Positions 11,301 to 21,027 of a DNA stretch of 31,133 bases are shown piece by piece. Under the pieces are notes generated by a model. The model saw only the letters and a list, made by a program, of their open reading frames with translations, was not told the origin of the DNA and did no database searches. Position 1 is the stretch's first letter. Every line of letters begins with the position of its first letter. Made by a program: the position numbers and the translations under genes. This DNA comes from Fragilaria radians (lineage: Eukaryota; Bacillariophyta; Fragilariophyceae; Fragilariales; Fragilariaceae), in contig CAAAJI010000106.1 of NCBI GenBank assembly GCA_900642245.1, forward strand, positions 5,066 through 36,198, in the 5' to 3' direction.

Positions 11301-11353
11301 AAACCTATGAGAAACATATTGAGAAGTTTTTGGGCAATGAAGTCAGGCATTGA
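8348..11353 (+). pseudogene. Copia pol (protease, integrase, RT, RNase H), inactivated
   Basis: The protease motif DSGAS lies at about 8462-8476 (IWIGDSGASCHSC). The integrase zinc region reads HKIVGHC, then a TGA near 8910, then CEECAIAEARQ. The integrase core breaks off after TLIVDDNTHFCWS (near 9130) and resumes at KVERKYQPLYGRIRA, so most of the catalytic core between the first Asp and the C-terminal half is missing. RT runs from about 9790 to 10630, with a TGA at 9994-9996 (KVKQNGVF stop ARLLACGYSQ), a TAA at 10273-10275 (SARQ stop FYVKL), and YVGDC where YVDD is expected near 10390. A frameshift follows near 10620. RNase H (about 10660-11353) includes FVYSDSNW and SSSEAEYVAM, with another frameshift near 11095 and a TGA near 11213. 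The reading ends at ADIFTKNVNKETYEKH and a TGA at 11351-11353. All the pol activities are therefore broken or suspect. Confidence 0.9.
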
Positions 11354-11365
11354 ATAATGCATGAC

Positions 11366-11373
11366 AGGAAGGG
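11366..11373 (+). other. Polypurine tract of the Copia element
   Basis: AGGAAGGG directly precedes the 3' LTR start (TGTTAAAT). This is the expected position for plus-strand priming. Confidence 0.7.
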
Positions 11374-11587
11374 TGTTAAATTGTGTGTCATTTTATTCAA
11401 TAAGTCTTGAATTTAAGTGGAAACTATATCTGAAGATAGTTTATTGTAGTGTGAAACATGTGGAAGTGTTCAGCGATTAAAGGCGAAAAGTATCGACAAT
11501 TAGCGGAGATAACCCGGAGTCTAGAATAGCCAATAATCTTTAATTTTAATCTAAATTACAATTTATGTGAAGAGGACTTTGCAACAC
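11374..11587 (+). repeat. 3' LTR of the Copia element
   Basis: TGTTAAAT ... TTGCAACA(C), about 95% identical to 7194-7408 by hand count. Followed by the right target duplication CTTATG (11587-11592). Confidence 0.9.
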
Positions 11588-11592
11588 TTATG

Positions 11593-11926
11593 GCAAGCAC
11601 AGTTGGGTTTCAAGATCCTGTCAAGCAATAAGGCTGTCTAGTCACTTGAATTAGTTTTTTGCAAGCATCCTAGACCATACAGAAAGTCTTTGATATGTCC
11701 ATTCAAGAAAGCTTTCTTCATATCCATAGTCAAACACTCCTTCTTTTTCATTAATATCCAGGTAATGTTGCTCATTACAGGTGAGAAATTTTCAAAAATG
11801 TTGATTTGTGGAACTTGGTTGTATCCATGTGCAACTAATATAGATCTTAACATCCTATTTCTCTTTCACTTCAAGTCCAATTTGATGATTGTTCTAACTT
11901 TTGGGAGATCGTCATCATTATATTAA
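11593..11926 (-). pseudogene. Decayed Copia reverse transcriptase, N-terminal part (older antisense element)
   Basis: On the minus strand this reads LPKVRTIIKLDLK, a stop, then RSILVAHGYNQVPQINIFEN, FSPVMSN and KKAFLNGHIKDF. This lines up with the start of Copia RT (CIKSKWVFKVKQNG, RLLACGYSQIPGVDSNDSF, APVVND, TAFLHGDLKEE). The stretch 11638-11853 is an open frame. It ends at the right target duplication of the younger element and continues, in order, at 7187 on the far side. The two pieces were therefore joined before the younger element inserted. No LTR for this older copy was found to the right of 11926. Confidence 0.85.
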
Positions 11927-12572
11927 TTAATTCTATTTTTTGTCATTTAATTCGGTTAGTTGTTTAATGTTTGCACAAATACACTCAAATGGATATGATA
12001 AGAATATTTGGAAGCTGGGGGAGATGATGAAGAACTTTCATAGTACATGAAAGAAAGTTCTAATTCTTCACATTAAGTTTGCTGCAGGGTGTATTGGGAT
12101 TTGAAACCTATAGTGATTGCCAAAAAACTGTAAGCTTGATTGCTCGTTCATTTTTTAATTAGCTGTATGGCAACTCATTGTAGCACATTCATTTAAGCAG
12201 TACTACAGAATAAGTAATTTTCAAACTTAATCTTTGTTTTTGTCTATTAATACAAGGTCAATTTCATATTTTTGATGTTTTGTGTTCAAAGATCCAAACA
12301 TGAAATCCACAACAGGAGGATGCTGCTTGGACTAAGCAGTCTGTGCGCCAAAAAGCAAACTGACTAAAAACTAACCTTTATTTTGACTTTTTAAAATGCG
12401 GCAAAAAGATTTATTCAGAAAAATTTGTTGAATGGTCTATTCGGTCAAAATACGATTTTATGTTACATATGGAAGAAATTTCTAGAAATCAAGTTTCATG
12501 TGTTCCGCAATGTATCAAAATCACATTTTGAGGTATATACTCATTGGTCATTTGAATGGCGTTTGTGAAGAT
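11927..12572. other. AT-rich intergenic sequence, no gene
   Basis: No ORF of note. A short stretch near 12115-12160 (CTGTAAGCTTGATTGCTC) loosely resembles 16803-16825, suggesting old shared repeat sequence. Nothing else is identified. Confidence 0.4.
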
Positions 12573-12763
12573 ATGGTATTTAAAAGTTCACAGAAATGGT
12601 CATTGAAAGCTTAGTTCTTAGAAACGTAATAAAACTCACTTTTCCAGTAACGAAACGGACACAAACACATCCAAGAGACACCGACTTTTTTCATCATCAG
12701 TCTCTCCTTATAGAAAACACCAATACACAAATGTCAATTAGAATTTTAAGCATCTACCACCCA
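12573..12763 (+). repeat. 191-bp direct repeat, copy 1
   Basis: Starts ATGGTATTTAAAAGTTCACA and matches 15541-15731 over all 191 bp with one difference (C against T at about 12721). No coding sense or terminal inverted repeats are recognised. Confidence 0.93.
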
Positions 12764-14020
12764 ATGAGATTTTAACCCGTTTTAACAGTAGAATTTATTA
12801 TAAACAAAAGAAATCTTTTTGTTATTGTCTTGAAGTGAACAACAACTATATCGATTCTTAATCAAGTCTGGGGTAAAGTCAAAATGAAAGATTTACATTT
12901 GGAGTCGAAACGCTAAGTGTCCATCCTTGAGTTGCCAATTAAGGTGAAAGAATTCTTTGTGACGATGAAGAATTAGAACTGAAGTTTCAACATTATCGGG
13001 ATACATTTGTGCCATGCTAACAGGTACAAAAGTTGCAGTGAAGTTTCGCATCTACTACGACATACCAAAAGGATCAATGACATGTGAAGTTTCGTATCTC
13101 GAAGCCATTTCTTCTTTGTATCAATAACAAATTTCATCACTCTTAGCATTACTCCACAAGTTTGAGTCTTAAGTATGAACTTTTTCAACATTTCCAAATA
13201 CTTTGTCCATATTTCAGATGATATTTGATCTAATCATGTTATTTTTCCAAGCCTTTTGAGAATACAAAAAATGTTTTTCTACTTAAGCAGAATATCATGC
13301 TGCTTTTTATGCAGTACCATATTCTATCATCATATAAGAGGATGCTATCTCGTCAGGTACAGATGATCCCATTCAATATTCAGTCCTGGCCAAATCGTGT
13401 ATTTAATCAAAGTAACTTGAATTGCGAAGGCTTCCGGTAACAAAAATTTAATTCATTCGTAGGCCTACATTAAAAATCATAAAGAAAAGAATTTGTATCG
13501 AATCTGAAAGACTGATTATCAATAAAAAATTTAGTTAGGAGAGTTTCCGGTTGAATCTTATTACTGCAAATGTGTTTCTATATGACTCTCTTTGTATCTC
13601 AGGGTATATCGTGCAACTTAGATGCTTTGCAATGGAATTGAAATTCCCAGTAATCCACAAGTTTGTAAGCTGTAGTGCATACTTCAGAGCGTTAGCACAG
13701 AATTATTTAGAAAACCATTTTGAAATAAGTATATGGTCAAAGCTGTAAATTGTAGGTAATTATGACTTTTAACGAATAAATATCATTTTGGATTCATACT
13801 TTGTCATATCGATGACTAAATTCTACTAACCCATGCAATCATGTTAGCTTCTGATAATAGTATTAATTCATATTTTGCTCATAAAAATCAGATATCGGTC
13901 GCATTGCCAAGATAGTGGAAGATTTTCCTTGCACTACGTAGCAAGTGCGATTCATTATTTTGTTCGCTTATTGATAGTGAGCCAGATATCAGAAATTATC
14001 TCTTATCATTTTAAAAAGAA
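12764..14020. other. Repeat-rich intergenic sequence with no intact gene
   Basis: Apart from the Copia fragment at 13085-13200, I see only short unrelated ORFs without homology that I recognise. One 65-codon frame near 13551-13748 has no ATG at its start. Confidence 0.4.
13085..13200 (-). pseudogene. Decayed Copia pol fragment (RNase H linker)
   Basis: The minus strand reads EMLKKF, then CGVMLRVMKFVIDTKKKW. It is close to CGVMPRMMKFVIDTKTF at about 6755-6800 and to EMLRGTKFVLDTES of the younger element. At DNA level GTATCAATAACAAATTTCAT and ATTACTCCACAAGTT are shared with 6770-6805. It is a short remnant of the same old family. Confidence 0.7.
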
Positions 14021-14366
14021 ATAAGTCCATCAAGAAAGTTTAATTTATGGATTCAAATTATACATTCATTTGTCTTTGATCCTTTGCCATGTTCTATACA
14101 TTTAGGCTATAAAAGAGTCCTACAACATCTGCTGGCTCGCCCAAGTTAAAAATGTAATAAATAATCATATTACTTGACTTGGCATAATTTAAGATTTACT
14201 TCTTTCTTGCATGCATTATATCCAGCATCAAAGTGTAACAATCCCTTTCTAAGCGCAGCTGATTGCATTATAATTTTGGAATTCAGTGCCATTGTGAAAC
14301 ATTGAGTTATGATGAGAGAATATGGCATATGCCCGAAATTCACTTCCTATGTGCATGATTGCAAGT
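14021..14366 (+). repeat. Inverted repeat A, left copy
   Basis: Reverse complement of 15731-16092, nearly identical apart from small indels; the right copy has about 16 extra bases near 16030. It includes the block TTTAGGCTATAAAAGAGTCC, which appears again at 14790-14826. Confidence 0.92.
14095..14131 (+). repeat. 37-bp block, copy 1
   Basis: TATACATTTAGGCTATAAAA..., repeated directly at 14790-14826 and inverted inside 15731-16092. Confidence 0.85.
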
Positions 14367-14561
14367 ATGGACAATTGAATGCCTCAAGTCCTTAATCCCT
14401 TTTATTGACACTAGCCTTAAATTCAACAGCGCCCAATTTCCACTTCTGATCTGGAAATATAAAACACATGTGCTAAGAACTCAACACGGTTTGTAACTTG
14501 TCATTTTCTTCGATCACCTACAATAGGGAAGCTACCCTTCATACGTTTGAATGCAATAAAT

Positions 14562-14692
14562 TGCATTGACATGTGTTTCCCCAGAATGAACAGTTTTTTT
14601 TCAACATCAAGACGATTCGCTGCTGTAGATAATATGTATCAAAATGGCAATGTCTAATAGATATTTCCTACCTGTACAACTTGGACCAGCAA
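14562..14692 (+). repeat. Inverted repeat B, left copy
   Basis: Reverse complement of 16281-16454. The right copy carries about 43 extra bases near 16350-16400 (containing AATAGCAGCGAATAGCAGC). The ends GCATTGACATGTGTTTCCCC and CTTGGACCAGCAA are shared. Confidence 0.9.
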
Positions 14693-14741
14693 CAGTAACG
14701 ACCATTAGCTATTTGTTTATTAAGTGATACTGATTTCTAAA

Positions 14742-14785
14742 AAAATCATTTTACAGCACATCACTAAAGAACATGAAAAATTGCC
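14742..14785 (+). repeat. Short inverted block, left copy
   Basis: Reverse complement of about 16989-17032 (GGCAATTTTTCATGTTCTTT in the right copy) with a few mismatches. Confidence 0.8.
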
Positions 14786-14789
14786 TGTA

Positions 14790-14826
14790 TATACATTTAG
14801 GCTATAAAAGAGTCCTACAACATCTG
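14790..14826 (+). repeat. 37-bp block, copy 2
   Basis: Same 37 bases as 14095-14131. It is followed at 14826-14856 by GACATCTTCCTTTCTTCTGA, which recurs almost unchanged at 16891-16921. Confidence 0.85.
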
Positions 14827-14854
14827 ACATCTTCCTTTCTTCTGATCTATGACC

Positions 14855-15200
14855 CCTTCAACATTTCTCTCACAACATTGGATGCCATTAATCTTTTTGA
14901 CCTCATCATTTTGCCTTTCAATTTTAAAACGGTGTACCGGGGTGCATTTTTACTCACCCAAATTTCTCTTCCAGACCTTAAGGTACAAGTCGTTACATCA
15001 CAAACGTGATTTCACTTTCTGCATCCACCAAATCTTGCAGCTCAAATAATCCATTAAATCATTTTTCGATTTCCAATACAAATCACAATTTTTCAGACCC
15101 TTAATCATATCATCAATCCCGCTTTCTGTTCCAATTACAAGGCAGCCATCAATGCAGATTGCAACCATTACTATTCCATAGTCAGAATTGCACTTTATTC
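14855..15200 (-). pseudogene. Decayed Copia reverse transcriptase, C-terminal part
   Basis: The minus strand from about 15195 reads SDYGIVMVAICIDGCLVIGT, SGIDDMIKGLKN, then KNDLMDYLSCKI, about 50 codons without a stop. It aligns with SSGIVMMAIYVGDCLTIGTD and ENDLTDYLSCKI of the younger element. The catalytic YVDD is CIDG. Further on, LEEKFG, HPGTP and SNVVREMLKG follow in order across stops and frame changes, with a deletion before NVVRE. It is a dead fragment from a second antisense copy, or a displaced piece of the old one; the repeat starting near 15250 cuts it off upstream. Confidence 0.82.
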
Positions 15201-15249
15201 TACAATCCTAGAAGATAATGCTTTAAGATTATAGTTACGCACATCAAGT

Positions 15250-15530
15250 TAATCTAGAAAGAGATTAATTTAAGAGAAGGTATTCTGTACCAACATTTGG
15301 AGACGTCCAGTGCTAAAATTGATGATAATGATATCAGTCAGATATATCTTAGCACATCTAAAACAACAATAACTGAAAATGATAATGGCTGTTGATTTCC
15401 GTTTGCAAATTTTAGATGATACTAATCAAAGGTCTCTAAACGTTAGGTGATAATAAATCACATGTGATTCAGAAACTTTTATATAATTAAAATATTTTGT
15501 TCTAAATAAAGAGCAGTCAAAATATATTTG
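15250..15530 (+). repeat. Diverged dispersed repeat F, copy 2
   Basis: Matches 26769-27046 in the same orientation with many mismatches: shared TCTGTACCAACATT / TTTGTACCAACATT, GGAGAC, ATAAATCACATGTG and TTCTAAATAAA. Its right end (15501-15540, TAAAGAGCAGTCAAAATATA) matches 6846-6882 almost exactly. Family identity is unknown; it could be an old LTR or a non-coding transposon. Confidence 0.7.
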
Positions 15531-15540
15531 GTATGCCGGT

Positions 15541-15731
15541 ATGGTATTTAAAAGTTCACAGAAATGGTCATTGAAAGCTTAGTTCTTAGAAACGTAATAA
15601 AACTCACTTTTCCAGTAACGAAACGGACACAAACACATCCAAGAGACACCGACTTTTTTCATCATCAGTCTCTCCTTATAGAAAACACTAATACACAAAT
15701 GTCAATTAGAATTTTAAGCATCTACCACCCA
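15541..15731 (+). repeat. 191-bp direct repeat, copy 2
   Basis: 190 of 191 bases match 12573-12763. It abuts repeat F on the left and inverted repeat A on the right with no gap, so both ends coincide with breakpoints. Confidence 0.93.
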
Positions 15732-16092
15732 CTTGCAATCATGCACATAGGAAGTGAATTTCGGGCATATGCCATATTCTCTCATCATAACTCAATGTTT
15801 CACAATGGCACTGAATTCCAAAATTATAATGCAATCAGCTGCGCTTAGAAAGGGATTGTTACACTTTGATGCTGGATATAATGCATGCAAGAAAGAAGTA
15901 AATCTTAAATTATGCCAAGTCAAGTAATATGATTATTTATTACATTTTTAACTTGGGCGAGCCAGCAGATGTTGTAGGACTCTTTTATAGCCTAAATGTA
16001 TAGAGCATGGCAAAGGATCAGAGACAAACGAAAGACAACAAAAATGAATGTATAATTTGAATCCATAAATTAAACATTCTTGATGGACTTAT
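15731..16092 (-). repeat. Inverted repeat A, right copy
   Basis: Reverse complement of 14021-14366. Its left end meets the 191-bp repeat at base 15731. Confidence 0.92.
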
Positions 16093-16280
16093 GCTTATTG
16101 GAAAGGCTTAAATGACTAAAGCTTTGGCATCCCTATTTAAGATTTAAGATGATGTATCTACTCAAGACAACAATTGCATTTAAGGTATCCTTCAATCATT
16201 GAATCACTCACAATCAAGACTGTTACTTCATAGAATTATGAAAATAGTAAAAGGCAAAGATAACCGACAGGAAAATGTCA

Positions 16281-16454
16281 TTGCTGGTCCAAGTTGTACA
16301 GGTAGGAAATATCTATTAGACATTGCCATTTTGATACATATTATCTACAGAGTAATTGTGCCATATGGCAAGTAGTGTAGAATAGCAGCGAATAGCAGCA
16401 TCCGTCTTGATGTTGAAAAAAACTGTTCATTCTGGGGAAACACATGTCAATGCA
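16281..16454 (-). repeat. Inverted repeat B, right copy
   Basis: Reverse complement of 14562-14692 with an internal insertion of about 43 bp. Copies run A, B, A', B' along the + strand, not A, B, B', A', so this is not one simple palindrome. Confidence 0.9.
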
Positions 16455-17611
16455 TGTTCGGTGTAAGATTGAAAATTGTTCAGACACTAGATGATAATCA
16501 CCTTTGAATATGTGATGAAGTACCAATGACTTCCAAGTTTTAAATTGCTCTGTGAAACAATGCATCTTTCTTGTTGCTCTAGGTTGACTATGATGGCAGA
16601 GAATTTAGAAATACCAAAGAGGTCTACCTTGAGGAAATTTCATTACATCATTTCAGCTTTCAAGAAAGATGTGACTACAATCACATTTAAGGTTTCAAGA
16701 GTTCTCACTTTGTATTGAGTAGGGTCAAGGAGGAAACGCCATTGAATTTCTCATTCATGATGAATTGGTGAAGGACAACAATGGGACAAACGGGTACCGA
16801 AGAACTGTAAGATTGATTACTCAATTCCCTTCTCATTCATCCTTTTTTATGCACAGTGTTATCTTGGATGGCAGTATTTTTCGCAGAAGTGACATCTTCC
16901 TTTCTACTGATATATGACCCCCTTTTTACATTGTTTCAGCGTTTTTAAAATTCAATATCAATTCTTCTTCTACAGCCCTAAACTTTCTGGCAATTTTTCA
17001 TGTTCTTTAGTGAAGTGCTGCAAAATGATTTATCCAGATGAGTTCCTAATGACGCTACAAGTTTTCAGAAATTCAATGTTATGTTGGACAATTCAGAATG
17101 TTTCTTAGAACTCAAAAGTTATCCCAATGACTATCACATAGAAGTACCATGAAGGTTTTGGCTATTACCAGAAATGCAAAATTATACAAGGCAAGTACGT
17201 ATTCAGGAGAGAAAGAATTTCATACTCAGAATTACCCCAATGTAATAATTTACTTTGCCAACGTGGATTTCCAACTACAGGAGCATTTGCAATGGCAATT
17301 AATTAGCAAGTCACAAGGGAAGTCATTTATTGTATGTAAATTTAGAGACACAATCATTCAACCATCAACTGCTGTATGATACATAATCAAGAAAGCTAAA
17401 CAGATAACTTCAAGGTAGTTACAAGATCAAGAATCTTTTTGTTTTATTGGTAACTTCTTAAGTGTAGCTACAACAAATATCATGTTTGTTGACAATTACC
17501 TTTTTGGCTCATCAAATATCCTGAAGCTACAAAAAAGTTGCACAGAGAGCCTATTCTTCAGAAGCTGAGTGGTAAAGCTTTGCCAACTGCTAGTTCATTT
17601 TTTTATTCTCT
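16455..17611. other. Intergenic sequence with repeat pieces, no supported gene
   Basis: Holds GACATCTTCCTTTCTACTGA (16891-16921) and the block 16989-17032, both shared with 14742-14856. An ATG-started frame of 76 codons (17149-17379, +) has no recognisable domain and lies in repeat-rich DNA, so I do not call it a gene. Confidence 0.45.
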
Positions 17612-20044
17612 TCACATTTCTTCCGATATTTTTATCATCCCCATTCCCATGCCGTTAGCGACCCTTAGGGATGATTCTCGTGGATCCTTTCGATATTTTC
17701 TTGAGTAGGAACTTCCACCTCTGCTTGAAGACTCTGAATCACTTTCGTCTATGCTCCCATTTGTAGATGTACTCGATGAGTTTTGAGAATACTCGTCAAG
17801 GCTAGTCTTGATAGATAATCTAGAAGTTGTAGGAAAGCTGTTCGTATAAGTCCTTGTCATCAAAGTCTGTCTTGGAGACGAAGCTGCAGAAGTCCCTGAA
17901 CTGGCTGCGACATTAACATTGCGATTCAGTTCCGTCAAATTGATCATTCTAGGCTTTTGCTTTGGAGCCGACGAGGGAATTGGAAATAAGCTCTGTGCCG
18001 TTGAGAGTGTTGAAGTGCCAAAAGACATACTTTCCGACGCTTTTAGTTGTCTCCTACTATGTCCAGTACCATTATCTTTGCGAGTCTCAAGATGATGTAG
18101 TAAATTACCCTCTGATTGATCGAAGCTTCTTAGTCCTTGGCGATTCTCCACTGTTTGGGTAACAATGGTAGAAGTTGGAACTCTGCTCTCCACCGAACTA
18201 GGTTTCATAGAATTACTGAATATCGGATTTCTCTCTGTGTATGAAGATGACGTTGATGCTTGTTTTGAGGCAATAGTCTGGCTTGTGCTGATGATAGCAT
18301 CCGTATGTCTTGTTACTTGGTTGCTAGGAGGTAACTTAGTTTCATTCCTAAGCTCTTTCGAAATTGAAAAGCTTCCGCTATTTTGTCTCGGTGAACTTCC
18401 TATGGTAGACTTTAGCCCCAGAAGCAGATTATCTGATTGAAGATTGCGATGGCGATCGAGAATCGAGCTACGAGCTTGATTGAATTCTTGTCTCATATTT
18501 GAAATTGATGCCGCTATGCGATCTCTTTCTGCGTGCTCTGATTCAAGGATTTCCATTTCTTTTCGATTAAACTCCTCTATCAACTGTTCTTGGTCTTTCT
18601 TCGCAGTTTCAAAGAAATCATGTTGCTTTTTGAGAAAGTTTAGTGTTTTCGACCGCTCGTTTCTGATGTTTTCCAAAAGCTCTGCTTCAGTTTGAAGACT
18701 CAATTCCACTATTCGATCATGTTCCCCATTCAGCGCGGCATGTGAGCTCATGATGAGGCTCATGTTCTTATTCACTTCTGTGAGTTTTAATTGCAAACCA
18801 CTCACTTTTTTTGTTAACTCTTCAACATTTCTGTTCAGCTGTGTATTCTCATTCTCGTATCCGTCACGATCACGAAGAAGGTTTGCTTTCTCTTGCTGAA
18901 AATTTGCATTCATATCCGAAATCTTGGTTTCAAGCTCTGAAACTGTAGCTGTCAAGTACTCCTCGTTTGTAAATCTTGAGCGTAATTGTGACTCAAGAGC
19001 TTCCGCCATTGCTCTGGAGGTCGAGACTTCGCTCTTTAATTGTGCAATCATATCAGAGCGATCTTGTAAATCCATGTTATATTGTTGCTTTAACGAGTTC
19101 ACTATACTTTCATGCTCTTCTAACTGGTTCCTTATGAATTCGTTTTGATCTAAGAGTTCCTGTCTTTCCCTTTTGAGAAGTTGAATGATATTGTTGTTAT
19201 TTTCACGTTCTTGTTCCATTCCTTCAACTTCCTTTCGAAGTGCCTCGTAAGTGCCGATTCCATCCTTATTCCTGTGCTCCAAATCTTCGGCTTTCTTCCG
19301 ACTATTTTCTAATTCTTCTTCAAGTCGCACAATAATTCTCTGTGAGGCCATGCGTTCATTTGTAGCAGTTTGTTTTAACGATTCAATGACAGAAGAATTT
19401 TCTTCTCTAATTGACGCGACTAATCGCTCCGTCATCGTTCTTGCTCGAGACATAGATCTAAATGCGGCTTCACGACGAGGGCCATCCTCTACTTTTTCAT
19501 TAAGGATATCTATCGGTGTCCGACCATGCACATCCTTCATATTCACGGCTGCTGGATAAGCCATCAATAGAATGCTTAAAATACGGTCATTTGGTTGAGA
19601 ACAGTTAGCAGCTGTAAGATGAAGTGGCAGCATTCCTTGATCATCGGCACTACTTGCCCCTTCAGGATATGCCTCTAAGAGGACTTCAAGAAGTTCCTCG
19701 ATTTGACGAATCGTCGACGGATTGTCGGAAGCGACGTTATCACTCTGCATGCACACCAAGTGAATAGGTAAATGCCGCCACAAGACCCTTCCATCTGAGC
19801 TATGCCGGCTAACAATCCAAGTTGAAGACTCATCAGGATGACTTAGGGCTCGAGATTTTGCGCCGTCCCATCGACGATAATTTATCCACCGAAACAGCTC
19901 AGTAGGATTGAGATAGTAATCTACCTCTTTCTGCGTTATTGTGTTATTAGGACTCTCATTTGGCTGCCGCGCCGATCCAAATGGCGGTGATGCTTTACCA
20001 GAGTCAAAAGTAGATCCTGTGGTGTTTGCTGCGCCTGATGTCAT
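17612..20044 (-). CDS. Ankyrin-repeat and coiled-coil protein with Ser/Thr-rich tail
   Basis: 810 residues in one exon. After a disordered N-terminus comes a conserved-looking segment (about 41-100: YYLNPTELFRWINYRRWD, then LWRHLPIHLVC). Ankyrin-like helices follow to about 185 (LLEVLLEAYPEGASSADDQG, MLPLHLTAANC, GRTPIDIL). Residues about 212-535 are almost wholly charged heptad-like sequence, a long coiled coil (LEEELENSRKKAEDLEHRNK). Residues 545-810 are rich in Ser, Thr, Asn and Arg, probably disordered and phosphorylated. Ankyrin repeats bind proteins and the coiled coil suggests dimers or a scaffold. The family with this layout is common in diatoms, but I know no defined function. No signal peptide or membrane segment. 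The start at 20044 is the first ATG of the frame; the divergent PPR gene begins 983 bp away. Confidence 0.85.
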   Translation of the reverse strand: MTSGAANTTGSTFDSGKASPPFGSARQPNESPNNTITQKEVDYYLNPTELFRWINYRRWDGAKSRALSHPDESSTWIVSRHSSDGRVLWRHLPIHLVCMQSDNVASDNPSTIRQIEELLEVLLEAYPEGASSADDQGMLPLHLTAANCSQPNDRILSILLMAYPAAVNMKDVHGRTPIDILNEKVEDGPRREAAFRSMSRARTMTERLVASIREENSSVIESLKQTATNERMASQRIIVRLEEELENSRKKAEDLEHRNKDGIGTYEALRKEVEGMEQERENNNNIIQLLKRERQELLDQNEFIRNQLEEHESIVNSLKQQYNMDLQDRSDMIAQLKSEVSTSRAMAEALESQLRSRFTNEEYLTATVSELETKISDMNANFQQEKANLLRDRDGYENENTQLNRNVEELTKKVSGLQLKLTEVNKNMSLIMSSHAALNGEHDRIVELSLQTEAELLENIRNERSKTLNFLKKQHDFFETAKKDQEQLIEEFNRKEMEILESEHAERDRIAASISNMRQEFNQARSSILDRHRNLQSDNLLLGLKSTIGSSPRQNSGSFSISKELRNETKLPPSNQVTRHTDAIISTSQTIASKQASTSSSYTERNPIFSNSMKPSSVESRVPTSTIVTQTVENRQGLRSFDQSEGNLLHHLETRKDNGTGHSRRQLKASESMSFGTSTLSTAQSLFPIPSSAPKQKPRMINLTELNRNVNVAASSGTSAASSPRQTLMTRTYTNSFPTTSRLSIKTSLDEYSQNSSSTSTNGSIDESDSESSSRGGSSYSRKYRKDPRESSLRVANGMGMGMIKISEEM

Positions 20045-21027
20045 CGTGGCAGTTCAAGCAGTGTGAGATTTGGGTGACTTGCAATAAAAGGTAGAATCGC
20101 TAAATTTTCGCCAAATATTCATCTCTTGCAACCACATACCTAAAAATTCTGGTATTTCGAGACCGTCGGATCCGTAATATTTTTTTGTCACTAAAAAACA
20201 CTCTTTCAATGACCAGGGTTTGATTTTGGAATTTGATAGTCCTACCAACAGTCACCCGTTGATTTCTATTTCAATGAAATAAGGTTCAGAATTAATTTTG
20301 TGTAAAGTTAGAACTATAGTAAGATCAAAAGTGCCAACAAATAGACTCCATCATAATTGGAAAGACAACTCTCTATGACAGTAGTAAAAAGGGATTTAAA
20401 ATCAGTTTTTTGGAAATATTATGCAACTATGGTCTCCAATCAAAACCACTAATTAGTGGTGTGGTAAAGAGCTTAGTAAAGTGGAATTATTGATAGTGTG
20501 TATCGTCAGAGTATTTCATCTATTGAACACCAAATTCTCTGCTAAGAAGTGAGAACAGAACACAGAAGCAGGAGAGTCAAACACTGATATTCAGGAATCA
20601 ATTGAGTTACTTCAAAGACAGATCTGTAGACTTGCAACAAATGAAGGACGCATAGGATTTAAATTTTTCGTCAAATGACAATCCATGACGCCTGAACAAA
20701 ATAAAACAGCCTGGATTTGCAAACTGAACAGGAGGCTACTGTACTTAGACATTCTTGTAAACAATAACGCTAGATTAGAATTTTGTCTATATAATTGTTC
20801 CTCGGATTGGCAATCAATGGCTACGAAACTAGCCTTCAAACGTCAGTGATCAATCGAACACCGACTAAAGATATAGGTACAGGCAAAGAAAAAACTGATG
20901 AAAAAAATCAGCCATCACGCTGTCAGTCCAAGAGTTTAACAAAATCTACTTCCTCTTCGACAAGCACGAAGATCAACTCTCGCGGAGAAAAACATTGAAA
21001 CGCTGATTTAGGAATAATTGACTGACG
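20045..21027. other. Shared upstream region of two divergent genes
   Basis: 983 bp between the ankyrin gene (minus) and the PPR gene (plus); both promoters must lie here. Open frames of 64-75 codons (20054-20248 and 20612-20839 minus; 20795-20998 plus) show no domain, and the last lacks an ATG. No promoter motif can be named with confidence. Confidence 0.45.

Larger units (their letters stand above)
7194..11587 (+). mobile_element. Copia-type LTR retrotransposon, CoDi-like, full-length but inactive
   Basis: About 4.39 kb bounded by two LTRs of 214-215 bp and a 5-6 bp target duplication. The order is LTR, gag with two zinc knuckles, aspartic protease, integrase, reverse transcriptase, RNase H, polypurine tract, LTR. 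Integrase before RT marks the Copia superfamily; sequence style and host suggest the diatom CoDi group (inference). By hand count the LTRs differ at about 10 positions plus one 1-base gap, so the insertion is fairly young. The coding part carries a gag frameshift, a TAA between gag and pol, at least four more stops or frameshifts in pol, and loss of the integrase core. It therefore cannot move by itself. I found no clear tRNA primer site after the left LTR. It sits inside an older antisense Copia copy. Confidence 0.93.

Noticed and set aside
15564..15848. 94-codon frame on the plus strand
   Set aside because: It starts in the 191-bp repeat and runs into inverted repeat A, so it is a chance frame across a repeat junction.
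20054..20248. 64-codon minus-strand frame just upstream of the ankyrin gene
   Set aside because: Considered as an upstream exon, but it ends in a stop before the gene, and I see no splice sites that would join it in frame.
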